Part shown: in pieces, positions 40,893-54,600 of the stretch
Layout: each line of letters opens with the position of its first letter
How positions within the stretch are numbered: position 1 is the first letter of the stretch
DNA from: Hofstenia miamia
Taxonomy: Eukaryota; Xenacoelomorpha; Acoela
Direction of reading: 5' to 3'
Assembly (NCBI GenBank): GCA_004352715.1
Contig: SCFE01000024.1
Span: 2,158,616-2,222,615 of the forward strand
DNA: 64,000 bases
Translations under genes and position numbers: made by a program
The notes under the pieces: model-generated
Databases searched by the model: none
What the model was told of the DNA's origin: nothing
Seen by the model: only the letters and a program-made list of their open reading frames with translations

Positions 40893-42623
40893 TTTCCTTA
40901 TTAAAAATATTCAAAACTACATACTGATATTGCTATTTATATCTAATTATATTGTTCAAGTTTTTAAAAGATAGTTTGCGGACTATGTTTTTGAATTATC
41001 TATTCTACAACAGTGCATGTAATGTTATTTAGGTCGTTGATTTTAAACTATCTCTCAAATTGTTTACAAGCAATGGGTAATCATTCATTACGAAGTCAGA
41101 TAATTTCTCGAATCTCTAGTTTGCTTTCTTTACTAAATGAATATCCTCAATTAAGAGAGCATTACTTTACAATTGGGAAACCCTTTGAAAAGAAGGAAGC
41201 GGATGATAATATCACACCAAATAAGCTTAAAGATCCCAGGTAAATAAAGCTTAATGCCGCTGATGGATTTGCATTTAAAGTGACAATTTTAGGTCATTCA
41301 AATTGAGACCTCGTAGAATTTTATCCAAAAATGGGAAGGAATTTTTGAATTTGTGGTTCATTCCTCATCCAATGGAAATTTTGAACATGTTTAAGGACTT
41401 TTCCCACGAAGTAACATTTTAAATAATCTATATCAATGTTAATATAATAATTTGTAATCCTAATTAGTTGTTATTCTTACAGAACTAAAATTTTATATTT
41501 GCACAGGATTGTTCAACATGTAGGGAGGCTTGCAGTGGTCGAAACCTAAATTCACTAATTTCCTCTAAGAAATTGACATTAATTCATGTTTAGGAAGAGC
41601 ATGAACATTTAACTACTCTTTGCAATATTGTATCCTGTTTGCACGACATCTGCTATTTTGTTGGTGCTCACGCTCTGTGTGGAAGCGCTTATGCACGTCT
41701 AGGCTCTCAAAAATCTCAATTTGTATCAGCTGCTTGGGGTGGGGTAGAAGGGATTGGTTAGTATTTCATCTTTCAATTTCAATTAACGTACTGTTTTTCT
41801 TCGAATACCAAAGTCTAATGCAATTGCATATTTTAATATTCAGATATATTTTACTTTATATTAACACCACAGTAATTTCTTTCATTTTTGATGAAACATA
41901 ACAAGCAATACGAACTAATCAGAAATTGTCGCGGTCTTCCAAGTTCGGATAGGCTCGTTTTTTTAACAATGTCAGTGCTTTTTTCCACTATTTCCAAAAA
42001 TTCAAAATATTTCTTGTATCTAATTAGCAGTAGGAAAATATTTTGTTTTCAATGGGCATTTATTATTAAATTTATCATTCCATGTACAATAATCTTTCAT
42101 GGTTTTAAAATTAGTGATGTTACATTTAGGATTGTTTATTTGTTTTTTATATATTTTACTTTGCAGTTTGCTATGATATTACCATTTACCAAATGTATTT
42201 GTTACAAGAATAATTTATTAAACAGACCTTGCATTTGAAATTGTCAGAAATCTCATAAAACTGAAGCCGTTTGGGAGCATTTTCGATTTATTTAAATGCA
42301 TCTAAATTGCTGTAATTTTCCAATATTGGAAGGTATTGGAATTCAAATGTAATAATATCGCGCTTCTACCTCATTCAAATCCAGTTGGAAATGGGCATTC
42401 TAGCATGAGGTCTTCAGATTTTATTTGAGATGATTTAGGCACAGAATTGCTTGAGTTGCAAAATCAATTGGAAAACTTGCCCAATCCAAGCGATGCTGAG
42501 TCCGTTGTTACATTTTTACAAAGCAAAAGAAGAGTGATGCTGCTGGAGTTTGAAACTGTTGTTCGCTATCAGATTTCATCTCAACTCATTCACAATGACC
42601 ATATCAAAGCCCATAAAGTTCGT

Positions 42624-42669
<46 letters not shown>

Positions 42670-45600
42670 ATTTTTGCACTGTTTTGAAATGTTCTTCAAT
42701 TTATAGTAATTATTTTATTTGAATTCTTGCTTGAGGAAGTCCATTTCTCTTAAAACCTCAGGCGAACATTTTAATTTTGGTTTTTTCTTAAATATGGTTT
42801 TCAGTCATTTTATAGCCTAAATTAATTAACAATAATTAGACACTAACAAATTGTATGAATCATGGACTCCGAAATCTCATTAAATTCAATGCGCGATCTT
42901 CAACCTTGGGGAATTTGCAAATTCCATCTTCTCTATTATTCTTCAATGAATTAGCCGAGCGTGTGCTCCCCTGGCATTCATTTCAATCTAGGTATTGCAT
43001 GAATTTGTAAGGAACTTCAATCACATTATTTAGCTTTGGCATGTTCGCTTCGTCTCTTGAGTCAACCTCGACTATCGAACAAAGCGTCGTCAAATGCTTC
43101 GCTGGACTTCGTGAAAATGAGAGGTTATTATTTAGATAGGAAAATTTTTATAAAGTACTTGTTCTGAATCTATAAACATAAAAGACCATTATTGGAATTC
43201 CTCTTTCAGAATTTTTTGTGTTTTGAACAAAATGTTAGACAGGAAAATATTTCTCTATTGAACAAATGAGATATACTCATTTAAATTTTTTTATGTCAGA
43301 GTTAGAAAGCGATTGTATTTTTATGTCTTCACCAAGGAAATCACATTTTCATTGGCATCAGTTTGTCTTTTTTTTCAAAGTTACAGGCCGTTATTTGATC
43401 ATTAACAAACGCTTACTTTTTCTTAGGCACGAATAAATTGTTTTCTATTGCTTTTTAAATCATTTCCAATTGCCTCTTCAATGGCGATGTCACAATTTTC
43501 TGTATTAACTAATTTTTTTAGTGGTATTTTACTACCTAATTTCCAAATTGTCCACCAAATGCTAGTTTACACCAATAGGATTTATTTTTCACAAATTGCC
43601 GAAAATATGTAAATTAGTCAAATGATCTTTACATGATTAGAAATTTAAGACACAATTGTTCGTTTCAAACTAGTCATTGAGGAGGTTAATTTCGATTTCA
43701 TTATATTTGCAAGAAATACTTTTGCTTCTATGCTATTTGAAAAATTCCGAAGTTGTTGCAAGGTATCTTTAGACAATTAGCAAATGGAGAAATTCTAAGC
43801 ATGGCTTTACAACTGGAGGATATGTTGCAATGTGGAGATTTTAACTTTGATTTGTCTGAAGAAACCACTGTCTCAGAAAACAACGAAGAGCATAGCGAAA
43901 AGGAGCATCGCTATTCAATTAGTTAGTTTCCCTGCATGCTTTTACTTAAATACTTAAGTACTAAATTTAGAACAATTATGAGCATTGAATGAAAATATTT
44001 AGAAAACAGTTAATAAATTATTCTGCAGTTTCTGTTCTATTTGGAAATTTTTGCGTCATACACATTTTCTCTTGTTTTAGCATCATTTTCTTCTTCTATT
44101 TCAAAAACAACGGAACCTTTGAACGCCTATAAATCAATGGAATCCTATCTCCTGCTTTTTAAGATTTTGGCTTTATTGAGGGAGCACTGGGGTTTGAATC
44201 AGTTTGGATTTCGCCACTTTAACGACATGAAGACATTTAAAATGTTTAAGTATTTTTGGCTCTTATATTCAAAACCTTTTTGTTCCTAGGGATGCCTTTC
44301 AAAAACAAATTCACTATCCATCTTTGAGAGTCCTGGCAAGAAAATATGGTGTGTTAAGCGACTACTCTCTTGCTGTAACTGACGAATTGAATTTCGCACT
44401 ACCTAAAGGTGCTACAGAAGTTGAGCTAATGCTAAAAATGGTATAATTTTGATAAAATATTTGGTAATTTCATTCTTTATTCTTTGTTGAAATGTAATTT
44501 TTCTTTCGATTCTTCAATTATTTGTTTTTGTAGGAATTATCCTCAATACCGAATAGTCGCTAAACTTCCTGATTTATCCTTGCCTACCACGCTCACTAAA
44601 TACATCTTTGGAGTCAAACTTCTTATGCCATCATACAAAGATTATAAATTGCAATTTGCTATATCTTTATTGAATTAAATTTCCTAAAACCTGTCATACA
44701 ATCTGTATTTTAAACTTTAGTTTAAGAACTATTCCTCCAACTTTATTTATAGGTGATTCGTCTGATAGATTCATTGGAATGCAGAATGATAGAGTCAGTT
44801 CGTAAAAAGCTCCGTACAATGCATGCTGCACTTCTTAGTGAAAAAGCGCGTGAAGAAGGGGCCTTGCCTACTGATCTTTGGAAAAAGCCCGTATGTATCG
44901 TTTTGCTAAACTATTTTTGGTCATATGTAAATGATTTTATACGTGAAATATGTTATTAAATGTATATTTTCGAGTTTTATGTAATTTTGTTTTTAATTTG
45001 GCACCTGCATGTTACTTCCGTTAGTAGCATTAATTCAAAGATTCTATAGATAATAATGTTCAAGTGTCACTTGTTTACTTATTATTTAAAATATGTTATT
45101 TGGCATGCCTTGCATATGCAGGAGTCTTTCCTAAACATTTGTAATTGTTTTTTTAGAGTTTTCTAGCTTTAATTTTTATTAATTACAAGATATATAGAAT
45201 ATTATTTTTCAATCATGAAAATCAGGAATTGTTTATTTTAATTAATTAAATTGTTATTGCTGGATTTCTTCCTTTCAGAAAACTTTTTTTGCCAAAAATT
45301 CAAAAACTAATAGAAGAAATAACTAGGCTATTGCTGAGCAATTTTCAATTTTGCGCCCACATATTGCTGAAGATTTCGCAGAAAAGTTTTTGAAACATTC
45401 TACTTTGAAGGATGGCAATTTTGTGATAAATAAAGTAAGTATTTTTGTGTTTGTTTTTCTGAATAGCTCTGTCTTGAAAAGAGATTGATTGCTTTTGTTA
45501 GACACTTTTGTCATTTTTCTGAAATTTGTCAATACGCCGACTTAATAGTTCAATTTGCTTCAATATTGAACGAAGTTATTATGACTTTGTAAGATTGACC

Positions 45601-48600
45601 TTTTTTGTTTTACAGAATCTTGATCATATAATGTCAATAAATTCTTATTTATAAAGGTCTCCAGAAAAATATACTACCCAAACCGCATGAGGTATGTTTG
45701 AAGTCACTAGTGAGGAAGCTTGGAGAATATATGAAACTATTGTGTGAATGGAAAGATATAAAATCCAGTAGCAAAAATGATGTAATGGTGAAAAAAATAT
45801 AAAATGGAGTACTGTATTGGCTTTTAGATAAAGGATTATTGTGGCAAATTACTAGAAAACTGTACGATTGATTGTAGGAAATGACATCGTGCAAAGAGAT
45901 TTGAGATAGTGAAACCGTTTGAAGAATGTATGGCAATTAGGAAACCACCATGGCAGTTTAAAGTCTGTCAGACCGTGACACAGCAAAATAGACTGAAGAA
46001 AGGGAAATCAAAGAAACAGGGATGTAATCATCCAACCAAGTTTCTTTTAAGCAGCGAGTTGTTGGTGATTCACAGAGTGTAGCAAGGAATTGAGAAAGAC
46101 ATATGCTGCGTGGGATACTGTACAAGCTTTGACACTTACCAGAAATAGTAGAAATAGATCAGGATCCTAGTCAATTTTGAATTTGCCCTGATATTGAGAT
46201 TGATTAATATGAGTTTTTATAGTGGAGATGCAAAAATGGATTTATAGACTAGAGTTTTGACCAGCAGCCTTTAAATGTTCCCTTCAATCTTGAAGTATTT
46301 TGAAAAGTGATCGTTAGAAGTAAGTTTGATTTCAGAATCTTCGAAGACTGGAAGAGAGTCATCATTAGCGAACAGTTCGCTATTTTCAGAGGATTGATCT
46401 TGATCTCAGCATTAAATTTTAGAAGATATCGTATTGCATATTTAAGATGGCAATTATTCATGTAGAAATTGGAATTGAAGAAAATGTAAATCCAAAAATC
46501 TAGGTTAAAGTAATTATAGTAACAATTGATATTTTATTCGTAACAATAAAATTATTTTTACAATATTTGTTTTCTCGTAATTTATATATAGTATTTCTGC
46601 TCGTTTTTTCCCCATTTGCGCGAATTTTTCCATTTTCACATATTCCTTTCCCTTTTTTGAAATACTTTTTCCCCAGAGAACATCGTTCTCCCCCAACCCC
46701 ATCGTTTTTTCCTAAACTAAATATGCTTTTTCTAACATGAACATATTATAATACAGTATAAAAGGGATTTTTAAAACATATAAAAAACGATGTAGTTTGA
46801 GAAAAAAGTATTTCAGAAAAGGGAAAGAAATATGTGAAAATGGGACAAAATTCGAGCAAAAGCGGAAAACGAGTAGAAATATTATATACATATATGGGGT
46901 GCAGTAGAAAGTTTTGTCCTATTTATATATAGCTATTTATAGCTATTGACAAATCACGTTAAATAAAAATTTGCTGTTTATGAAAACTGACTCGTGCTTA
47001 TAGAATGGATGTTGATAGAAAATTGTTACGAATTATAATGTTTTTTTGCTGGTTAAGAAAACTGAATGGTGCAGAAATTGCACAAAAAATTAATCAAGCA
47101 TTTAATGAAGCTGTGGTGGAAGGAAGAATAACTAACGAAACAGTTGTAAATGAAAGAACATGTCAAAGATGGATAAGGAAGTTCAATGACGAAGTGTTGA
47201 TATTGATGAAGAAATTAAAGCTTATATTCAAGAATTTCCACGTGCAACTGCAGAAGAAATTGGTTTTGCTATGAACGTTTCAGACTCAACGGTAAGACAC
47301 CATATGAAGAAAATGGGCATGAAGTATGTTTGTTGTAAATGGGTGCCCCATGAGCTTTCAGATGAAAATAAAGAAACCCGTTTACGGATATGCAACGAAA
47401 CACAGTGCTGTCATTTACGCTTTTCAAATCCGACAAAACTTTCCGCTACTATATATATATATATATATATATAAGATAAGCTGAGTACACTTTTTTTATA
47501 CATAGATTCGTTATGTATTTTTTCAAAAATTTATAGATTTGCTTTGTACAAAAAATATATTTATATATACGCTTTGTACCTGTTTTTTTAAAAAAAGTTT
47601 TTTTTAATTTTTAATCTAGTACACTTAATATTACTTGAAAATGCGTATAATTTTTATATTCCTCATCGGTATATACTGTTAGATGTTGGCGCATGCTAAC
47701 AATATTTTTATTACAAACATAAGAAAATCTTTTTTTAGATGGCTTGTGGCGATCAGTGACTTTTCTTTGGCTCATTTCCACAACATCTAGTTCAATATTA
47801 AGATCAACAGAACTTATATCACAAAATTTATCATTCTCAGTCATTCTAAAAAAATATAGAATAATAGTACAAAACGAATATATAAATATATTTTTTGAAA
47901 AAATTCCTAAAATTTGACCTATTTATTAGAAGTTGCTCAAATTCTTGTATCTAGACCTTTATGCAGATCTGATAGCACACTAATACTAAAAAAATAATTC
48001 GATCAATTTTTTAAAAAATGCGGAGCAGGATTCGCTCTGTACTATGGGAAAAACTGGGCCAGATACGCTTTGTACGCAAAAATCTCGATTCCCATAGTAC
48101 AGAAAGTATCTTATGAATATATATATATATATATATATATAAACGGATGTAAATATATCGTGTGAGCATTTCATGAGAAGATAGGTATGAATTTGCTGTG
48201 ATATCCATGTTTAATTACATGGATGAGTCTCTATGAATGTTTTGCGAATTCGAAATAGACCTTAATTTTAACAAATACATATCCTTATTAAGCTATATTA
48301 TTCATATTTTCAATTGTTTTTATGTTCTTACAACAATTATTAAAATTATATTATTGCTTTGAAAAATTTTGTTGACATATCTTTAATGGTTTGTAGGTTG
48401 AAATGGAAAATCTCGTTGCAAATCTTGGCAATCAAATAATGGAGCGTGAGCGAATGAATTACGAGTCATATTCTATGTTTTACGAACCCATGCTGCGTGC
48501 AAACCATAAACTTCTCTGTTCCAGTGAAAATCTCAATGACTCATTATGCTATCAAATGAAGCAGTTGCTAAATGATGGTGCAGTAACTGCTCACTGTTTG

Positions 48601-51600
48601 TGCGCTGAGCAATCGCATGCACTCCTTCTGGAAGTCACTGCTTTGAGATCAAAAAGCAGCGAAGATGAGAAATTGTTTGAAGATCAACGCCAAAAGACGT
48701 ATGCTACTGCCCAAAGTGATTTCAAATCTATGGTTGAAGATATTTTTCATGCTTCTTATAACAATACGAAACATGTGGATCAATACAGGTATGACTGTGT
48801 TTAATTTTTCTTTTGCAAATTGCGCGATGATTAAGGATACAATTAGGTTTTAATATACATTGTTCCATATTTTAGAAGCAAAATTTTGTGAAAGCTAAGG
48901 TATACGCAAGCAGATTTACCTATCAGCACATTTGTAGGCAATTTGATTTTCATTTTTTACCAAAATCCATCACATTTCTTAGTTTATTTAAAAATAATTA
49001 AGTTTCCTTTGCACACTATTTGAATTAAGGATTGTTTTCTATCCAATAAGAAACAAACACACTGCTTAAGTCATATCCAGTAAAGAATTACGTGCATTCG
49101 ATAATTTGGAAAAGAAATTGGATCGATTTACAGCCTTGTTTCTATATTTTCTCATTGGGCATTTTTGCGGTATAATTCGCCACATGGTAATCACAATAGT
49201 CTTTGATGCTCTTTTCTATATCTACTCGGAATCTGAATTTAGTGCAGATTATTGGCAGATCGCATGTGATCATAATTTCCAATATCTTAGGAAGCATTTG
49301 AACATTGATTTACCAGATATACAAGGACCAGCATTATGGGTGTATTCGTTATAATGCGTTTTAGATTAATTACATGTACAGATATTTTGCTAGCCTTCGT
49401 AGTGAGTGATACAACTAAAAATTCTAAAGTAAATATGTAGGATAGTTGCGAAAAACCTGTCCTTAAGCTTTGCAATTACTAGGTCTTCTATAAAAACACT
49501 CAATTGTGTTTTTTCATAGATTTTTTGATCCAGAACCCGAAATAAAAATGCAATTATTTGCAGGCATCGATTTTTATGGTCATTACGTACTAATTATCTT
49601 AGAAATTATCAAAAGGTGCGAAACACTGCATTTAATTCACATTGGTTTAATTAAATATACATGTGGAGTTCTTGCATTTGATTCAAATTTCATCTGCTAA
49701 GGCTAATATTTATGTCTTTCAAAATGGGCTTTGGAGCTTCAGTTGCTCGATTACACTCGTTTTGGATGCTCACAAACGCAACTATTCGTTTTGGAGCATG
49801 CTCTTCTCTAATTTAGCAAAGCAGTTTCATTGTCGCTTAAAACTGAAAAGTATAATACAACTTAACAAATGAAGCTGTCATTGCGTTTGATTTCTTTCGC
49901 ATTCTACACTATCTTTAGCTCAATTATTTAGAGCATGAACACGAAATCTGTAATACATTACGAATATAATATCACTTAGACCTTGGCTTCAATCACTTAC
50001 AATTACAATATCGCCAAGTGTATTTTGACATTCTGATAATCATTCAGAAATGTGACTTATTTTCTTTAAATTTAATACAACTTACAGATATGGGAGTTGC
50101 TAAATCATGCGTATTTTTCATTGTTTCTGTTATCTGCGATATCCTTTCATTTTATATTTACATTCATTCCAGTCCAAATACATTATACGAGTCGCGTATG
50201 TTCGTATAAATTTTTGTAAAATAGCAGCAAACACACTTACCAATGGGGTATCTAGGAAATATGGATCATATTTATACTTTCCCAAATCGCTGTAAAATAT
50301 AACTTACAGTTAATAAAATTATTAATTGGAAATCATATATGTTCAGAATGGACTTTTAATATTTATTAATAGCAGATGCAATACATGCACAATGTTTATA
50401 GTGAGTCGATGTACACAAGTTTGGTGTTTAACATTGATGTTTGCGGACAAGTTGACGTCATGCTTCTAGAGGTCATTCCATTGGCAATGTTGCTGCATAA
50501 CAATATAAAATTTTCAGATCGCTTTTTTCGACTACATCACATTTTTTGTTTAATGTCGTTTATTGTGGTTCGATCGCTCATCATTTGCCGCTCCAATTTG
50601 ATGATGCGGTTTTTGGCAACTTCCGATGCCTTGTAAACATTTTCAACTGAACTGAGTACTTCAGGTTCTTCAGGGTCTGAATTTTTAACACACCAATTGA
50701 GTTGGCTAGCTGGTCCTGCTTCGCATTATCAGCCTGATTTCAATCGACATTGGCAATAAATTCAATTTTATACTCACTCTTGACCTTTTTAGTAAGTTTA
50801 AGTAGCTCCCCCGGTGCAATAATAGTTTCGTAATTTTCACGACTGAAGTTGTCTAGTACTATTTTCACTGCAATGTAAACATCACACCCTATGCGGCTTT
50901 GATTCCTCGATTCAACGTTCTTCATTATAGAAAATCCACACTCTATCTCTGTGTCATGACAACCACAATAGCAAACGACTTTAATAGTGATTGCAATTTA
51001 TTTTTTATTTTGTCCGTTTTGGAAAGAGAAGCAGTCTCACCTGAAAATGCGGTCTCCAGGTTACATATATAATCAGGTTGGGCAAATATACGTGGAGCAT
51101 AAATTAGACAACGTCACTTTGACTGTATTGGTTAGGACTTGGTTCTACTATGCAATTTGTCACATACGATCGTCTCAAGTGATTAAATTGCACAGTTTTG
51201 TTGCGAATGCACCTCAAGCAATTACAAAAATTATTAAAATTGTAATTTTAGTGACTGTCACATAAAGATTAACTAAAAGTGACCATATTAGTTGACCGTT
51301 ATGCTCTTCAATTGTATCACCAGCTTAGTAAAAGCTATTATTAGGTATTATAAACCCTAAGCATAACTAGGCAACTCAAACTCACATTTATAGAAATGAA
51401 TTTTATAATTTTTCAGAATAAAAAGAATTGTCTTAAATGACTAATTTTTTATTCCAATCATCAAAAAGGTTTATATCACTTCTATTTGAATTGGATGTTT
51501 AGGCCAAGCTTAGGGTTAGGGTTAGGTTTTGCATCGCTGCTTGGTAACCTGATCTAGTCAGACCAAGTTCACTTTAGCTACCAATTCCTAACTTTGGTTC

Positions 51601-54600
51601 ACATACAACCAAGAGTTACTCAACACCCCCCTCTATGCACATGCTCACAGAAAATGCGTTTTGTATCCTAATTTATTTAAATATAGAAACTAACTACTTA
51701 AAATACAGACTAGCATATTTAGTATTATTGCAAAATACTCATTACAATGTATTCACATACATGCATAGTAACTACCTAGTATGGTATTTTCTAGGCTAAT
51801 TTTTTAACAAAATTAAGCTTATATTTGGTTTTAAATTGATCGAAGGATTTAAATTTGGTTTACTTAGCAAACTATATTATATTTCAACGATTCCTATATC
51901 CCGTTGTTCAAGTTTAATTTTAGATTAAACCTTTACGATCATTTTTCTGATCTTGTGTATGAAAGCAAAAAAGAAACTCTTGAGAAGTTTGATGAAATCA
52001 AGGAAAAGATTGATGAATCAGGTTGTTATGATGCATCTTTAATAGTATATTTGATGTGTAAGATGTTTGTTTCATGATGTTTTCTAATTTACATATGGGG
52101 TAATTTCATATGAAGACGACAAATTATATGTTTTCTCTATTATCGATTTTTTTACATTTAACATGTTGATCGAACCGATTGAGACAATGCAATTGATCGA
52201 CTTAGGTCTCTATCATTTTAATTTTTTGAATAAATCCAAATTTTAAAAGTGTTCTTAATTTCAGATTGACAAATTCGTAAATTTTTTTCATATAATATGC
52301 CTTTTTAAAGCAAATGAGTACCTGTGTAATTTTTATGCTATCCACTTTGATCGACAAGCTTAAATAAAAGGGTTATATTGGACGTTTGACCTTCAATAGC
52401 AAAAAACATCATCCGTTTTTCATTTTTCGTGTAAATCACAACCTTCATGCCATATTTAATATTGGGCCTTGTATTGAATTGGAATTTGCAAGCACTTAAA
52501 TAACTAAGTTTAAGAAAAATTTTCCATCTCTAATATTTTCAAATATTGTGTTTGTGGTTTATCTTTAAGCCCGGTTTTATATATTGGTCATGATTGTACG
52601 TTCAAATTGAAATCTATATTTTAATGCAATCACATTGATTTTCATAATTTTGCTTTATATTCCTTACTATATAAAACTTATTGCTACTGAGCATGTCTGA
52701 GGCAAAACCATTTGCTATATCCATCGAATAAACGCTTCCCCCGATAGCTCACTTCATGAAAATCAGTGCTTTCATAGAGTCTTTACATAGTAGAAAATTT
52801 TGAAACCGTTTTACTGATAAACAATATATATTTATGAAGGAATATTACATTAGAATTGTTTCATCAAACAGCATACAAAAATTGTTACTGTTTGTGCTGA
52901 AAATGATGTCTTCGGCTTCAACACATAAAACGATGCAGCTCATCATGTTACACTCGCTGACGAGTGTATTGAGGAATGCATTGGATATCATGAGTGATAG
53001 TAAAAAAGATCACCCAGAGTCTTTGGACGATGTTTGTAAGCAGTCGTTTTCATCACACCCTCAAAAGTAAAAGTTCTCCAGGAATGTGGTGGCCAGAGTT
53101 CTTTTGCAAGATTCGCATCGGGTTGGTTGCAGTATATGTGGTAGGGCCGTTTTGTTGGAAGTAGAAGACTTTACATTCATGATTTGAATGTTTGAAAAAT
53201 AGCAGTGCAGTAATGTTCGGAGTTGATTAGAGATCAACATTCTCACAATGAATTGGACCTTCTTGAATCTCTTGAGGATTTCTGTTTAACCACAGAAAAG
53301 TGTTTTGAAAATGAACGCTTCCTTGAAGAATAAACCATGCTTTGTCAGAAAAGACATTGTTCAAGATTTAATTTCCGTGAGTAGTTACAAATGTCTTCAA
53401 CTAGTAACAATAATGAAGTCGTTTTCGAAATATGCTACCTTCAGTTCTTGCACTGCAGTGACCTTTAATAAAAACTCTTAGGTCCTTTCTTTCTTCCTTG
53501 TGTGCCGGCTTGCACATAGATTTGTGTCTTCAGCAAGTTGACGCATTCATTTTGAAGGCCTCTGCATTATTTTGTGATTGATTTCATCCAAATTCGTTGG
53601 TCTCTTTCCTTTGTCCTTGACCGACACATTTTTTCTAATCTTTTTGATCAAATCACAAACAGTATCACGAAGAGGTAGCTTTATATGTGGAAATTGTTAT
53701 TTGAATCTTTCTTGCACACGTATTTGTCTTCCTAACGAAAAACAACCTGACCAGAAATATCATTTCTTCTTTTGTTAGCAGTGTAAAATATGTTAGTAGT
53801 TTTCAGCAAAATCACCATTTTTATATTCGGTTTTTTCTCAGTTTAAAATTTCGATTACTACTTAGCAATGTAATAAAGAATAATTCGTCAATGAAATCAT
53901 TTACAGACGATCTGTAGAAGGTATTTTTCTATATGAAATGCCTTCGATCATGTCATTTTCAACTTTTTTCTAAGCATTCAGCAAAATATTCGAGAAACAC
54001 AAAAGAGTTGCAATCAGAGCATTGATGAACAGGGGTGCACAAGTTACAGGCCCCATGCACTATTACGGCATTTGATCCACTGCTTTAATTGTTGAATCTG
54101 TACTCTTTTTGTATAGTGTTTTGCATATGTAAAATTTGTTACTAGATGAAATCGAAAGAAACATTATGGCTGAACGTGAAGATCAAATGCAAATTTTACG
54201 GCAAAATGTTGTGTCACTACAAAGCAGACTCTACCAGCAATCTAACTTTCAGCAGTGGAAGCAAGGCTTACAACGAAAGCAATTTAATAAAAAGGTTTAT
54301 TAATACTTTACTGAGCCTCTACTTTACTATCAATATGTAGTGTACTTTTTTCATTTTGGAAGCTACACTTTTACTTTCATACGATTTACAAAACTATCAA
54401 AATATTTTTTTCTGTAAAAGTAGAAAAAATTTTATTAATAATTATTTTAGTGAATGTTTTGTAAATTTTTAGTTTTATTTCGTAATTCCAATTCATCTGT
54501 AGACATACATTAAAATACATTAGTGTTTATATTTAAGAATTAGCTTTTTTGTTAAAATTCCATGTGAGCATATATAATTTGTTGTAGATAAAAGATCTTT

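Larger units (their letters stand above)
49170..54145. other. 5-kb intron with repeats
   Basis: Contains an unidentified reverse-strand coding-like stretch near 50380-50930 (DVYIAVKIVLDNFSREN), a TTAGGG run at 51510 and a mariner pseudogene at 52900-53770. Otherwise AT-rich with no supported exon. Confidence 0.5.

Noticed and set aside
41620-42238. Two ORFs overlapping exon 18 and its intron
   Set aside because: Wrong frame for exon 18 and otherwise low-complexity AT-rich translation.
49170-49354. Continuation of exon 28 as a membrane-like segment
   Set aside because: It ends in a stop with no donor, whereas a donor at 49170 restores phase to exon 29.
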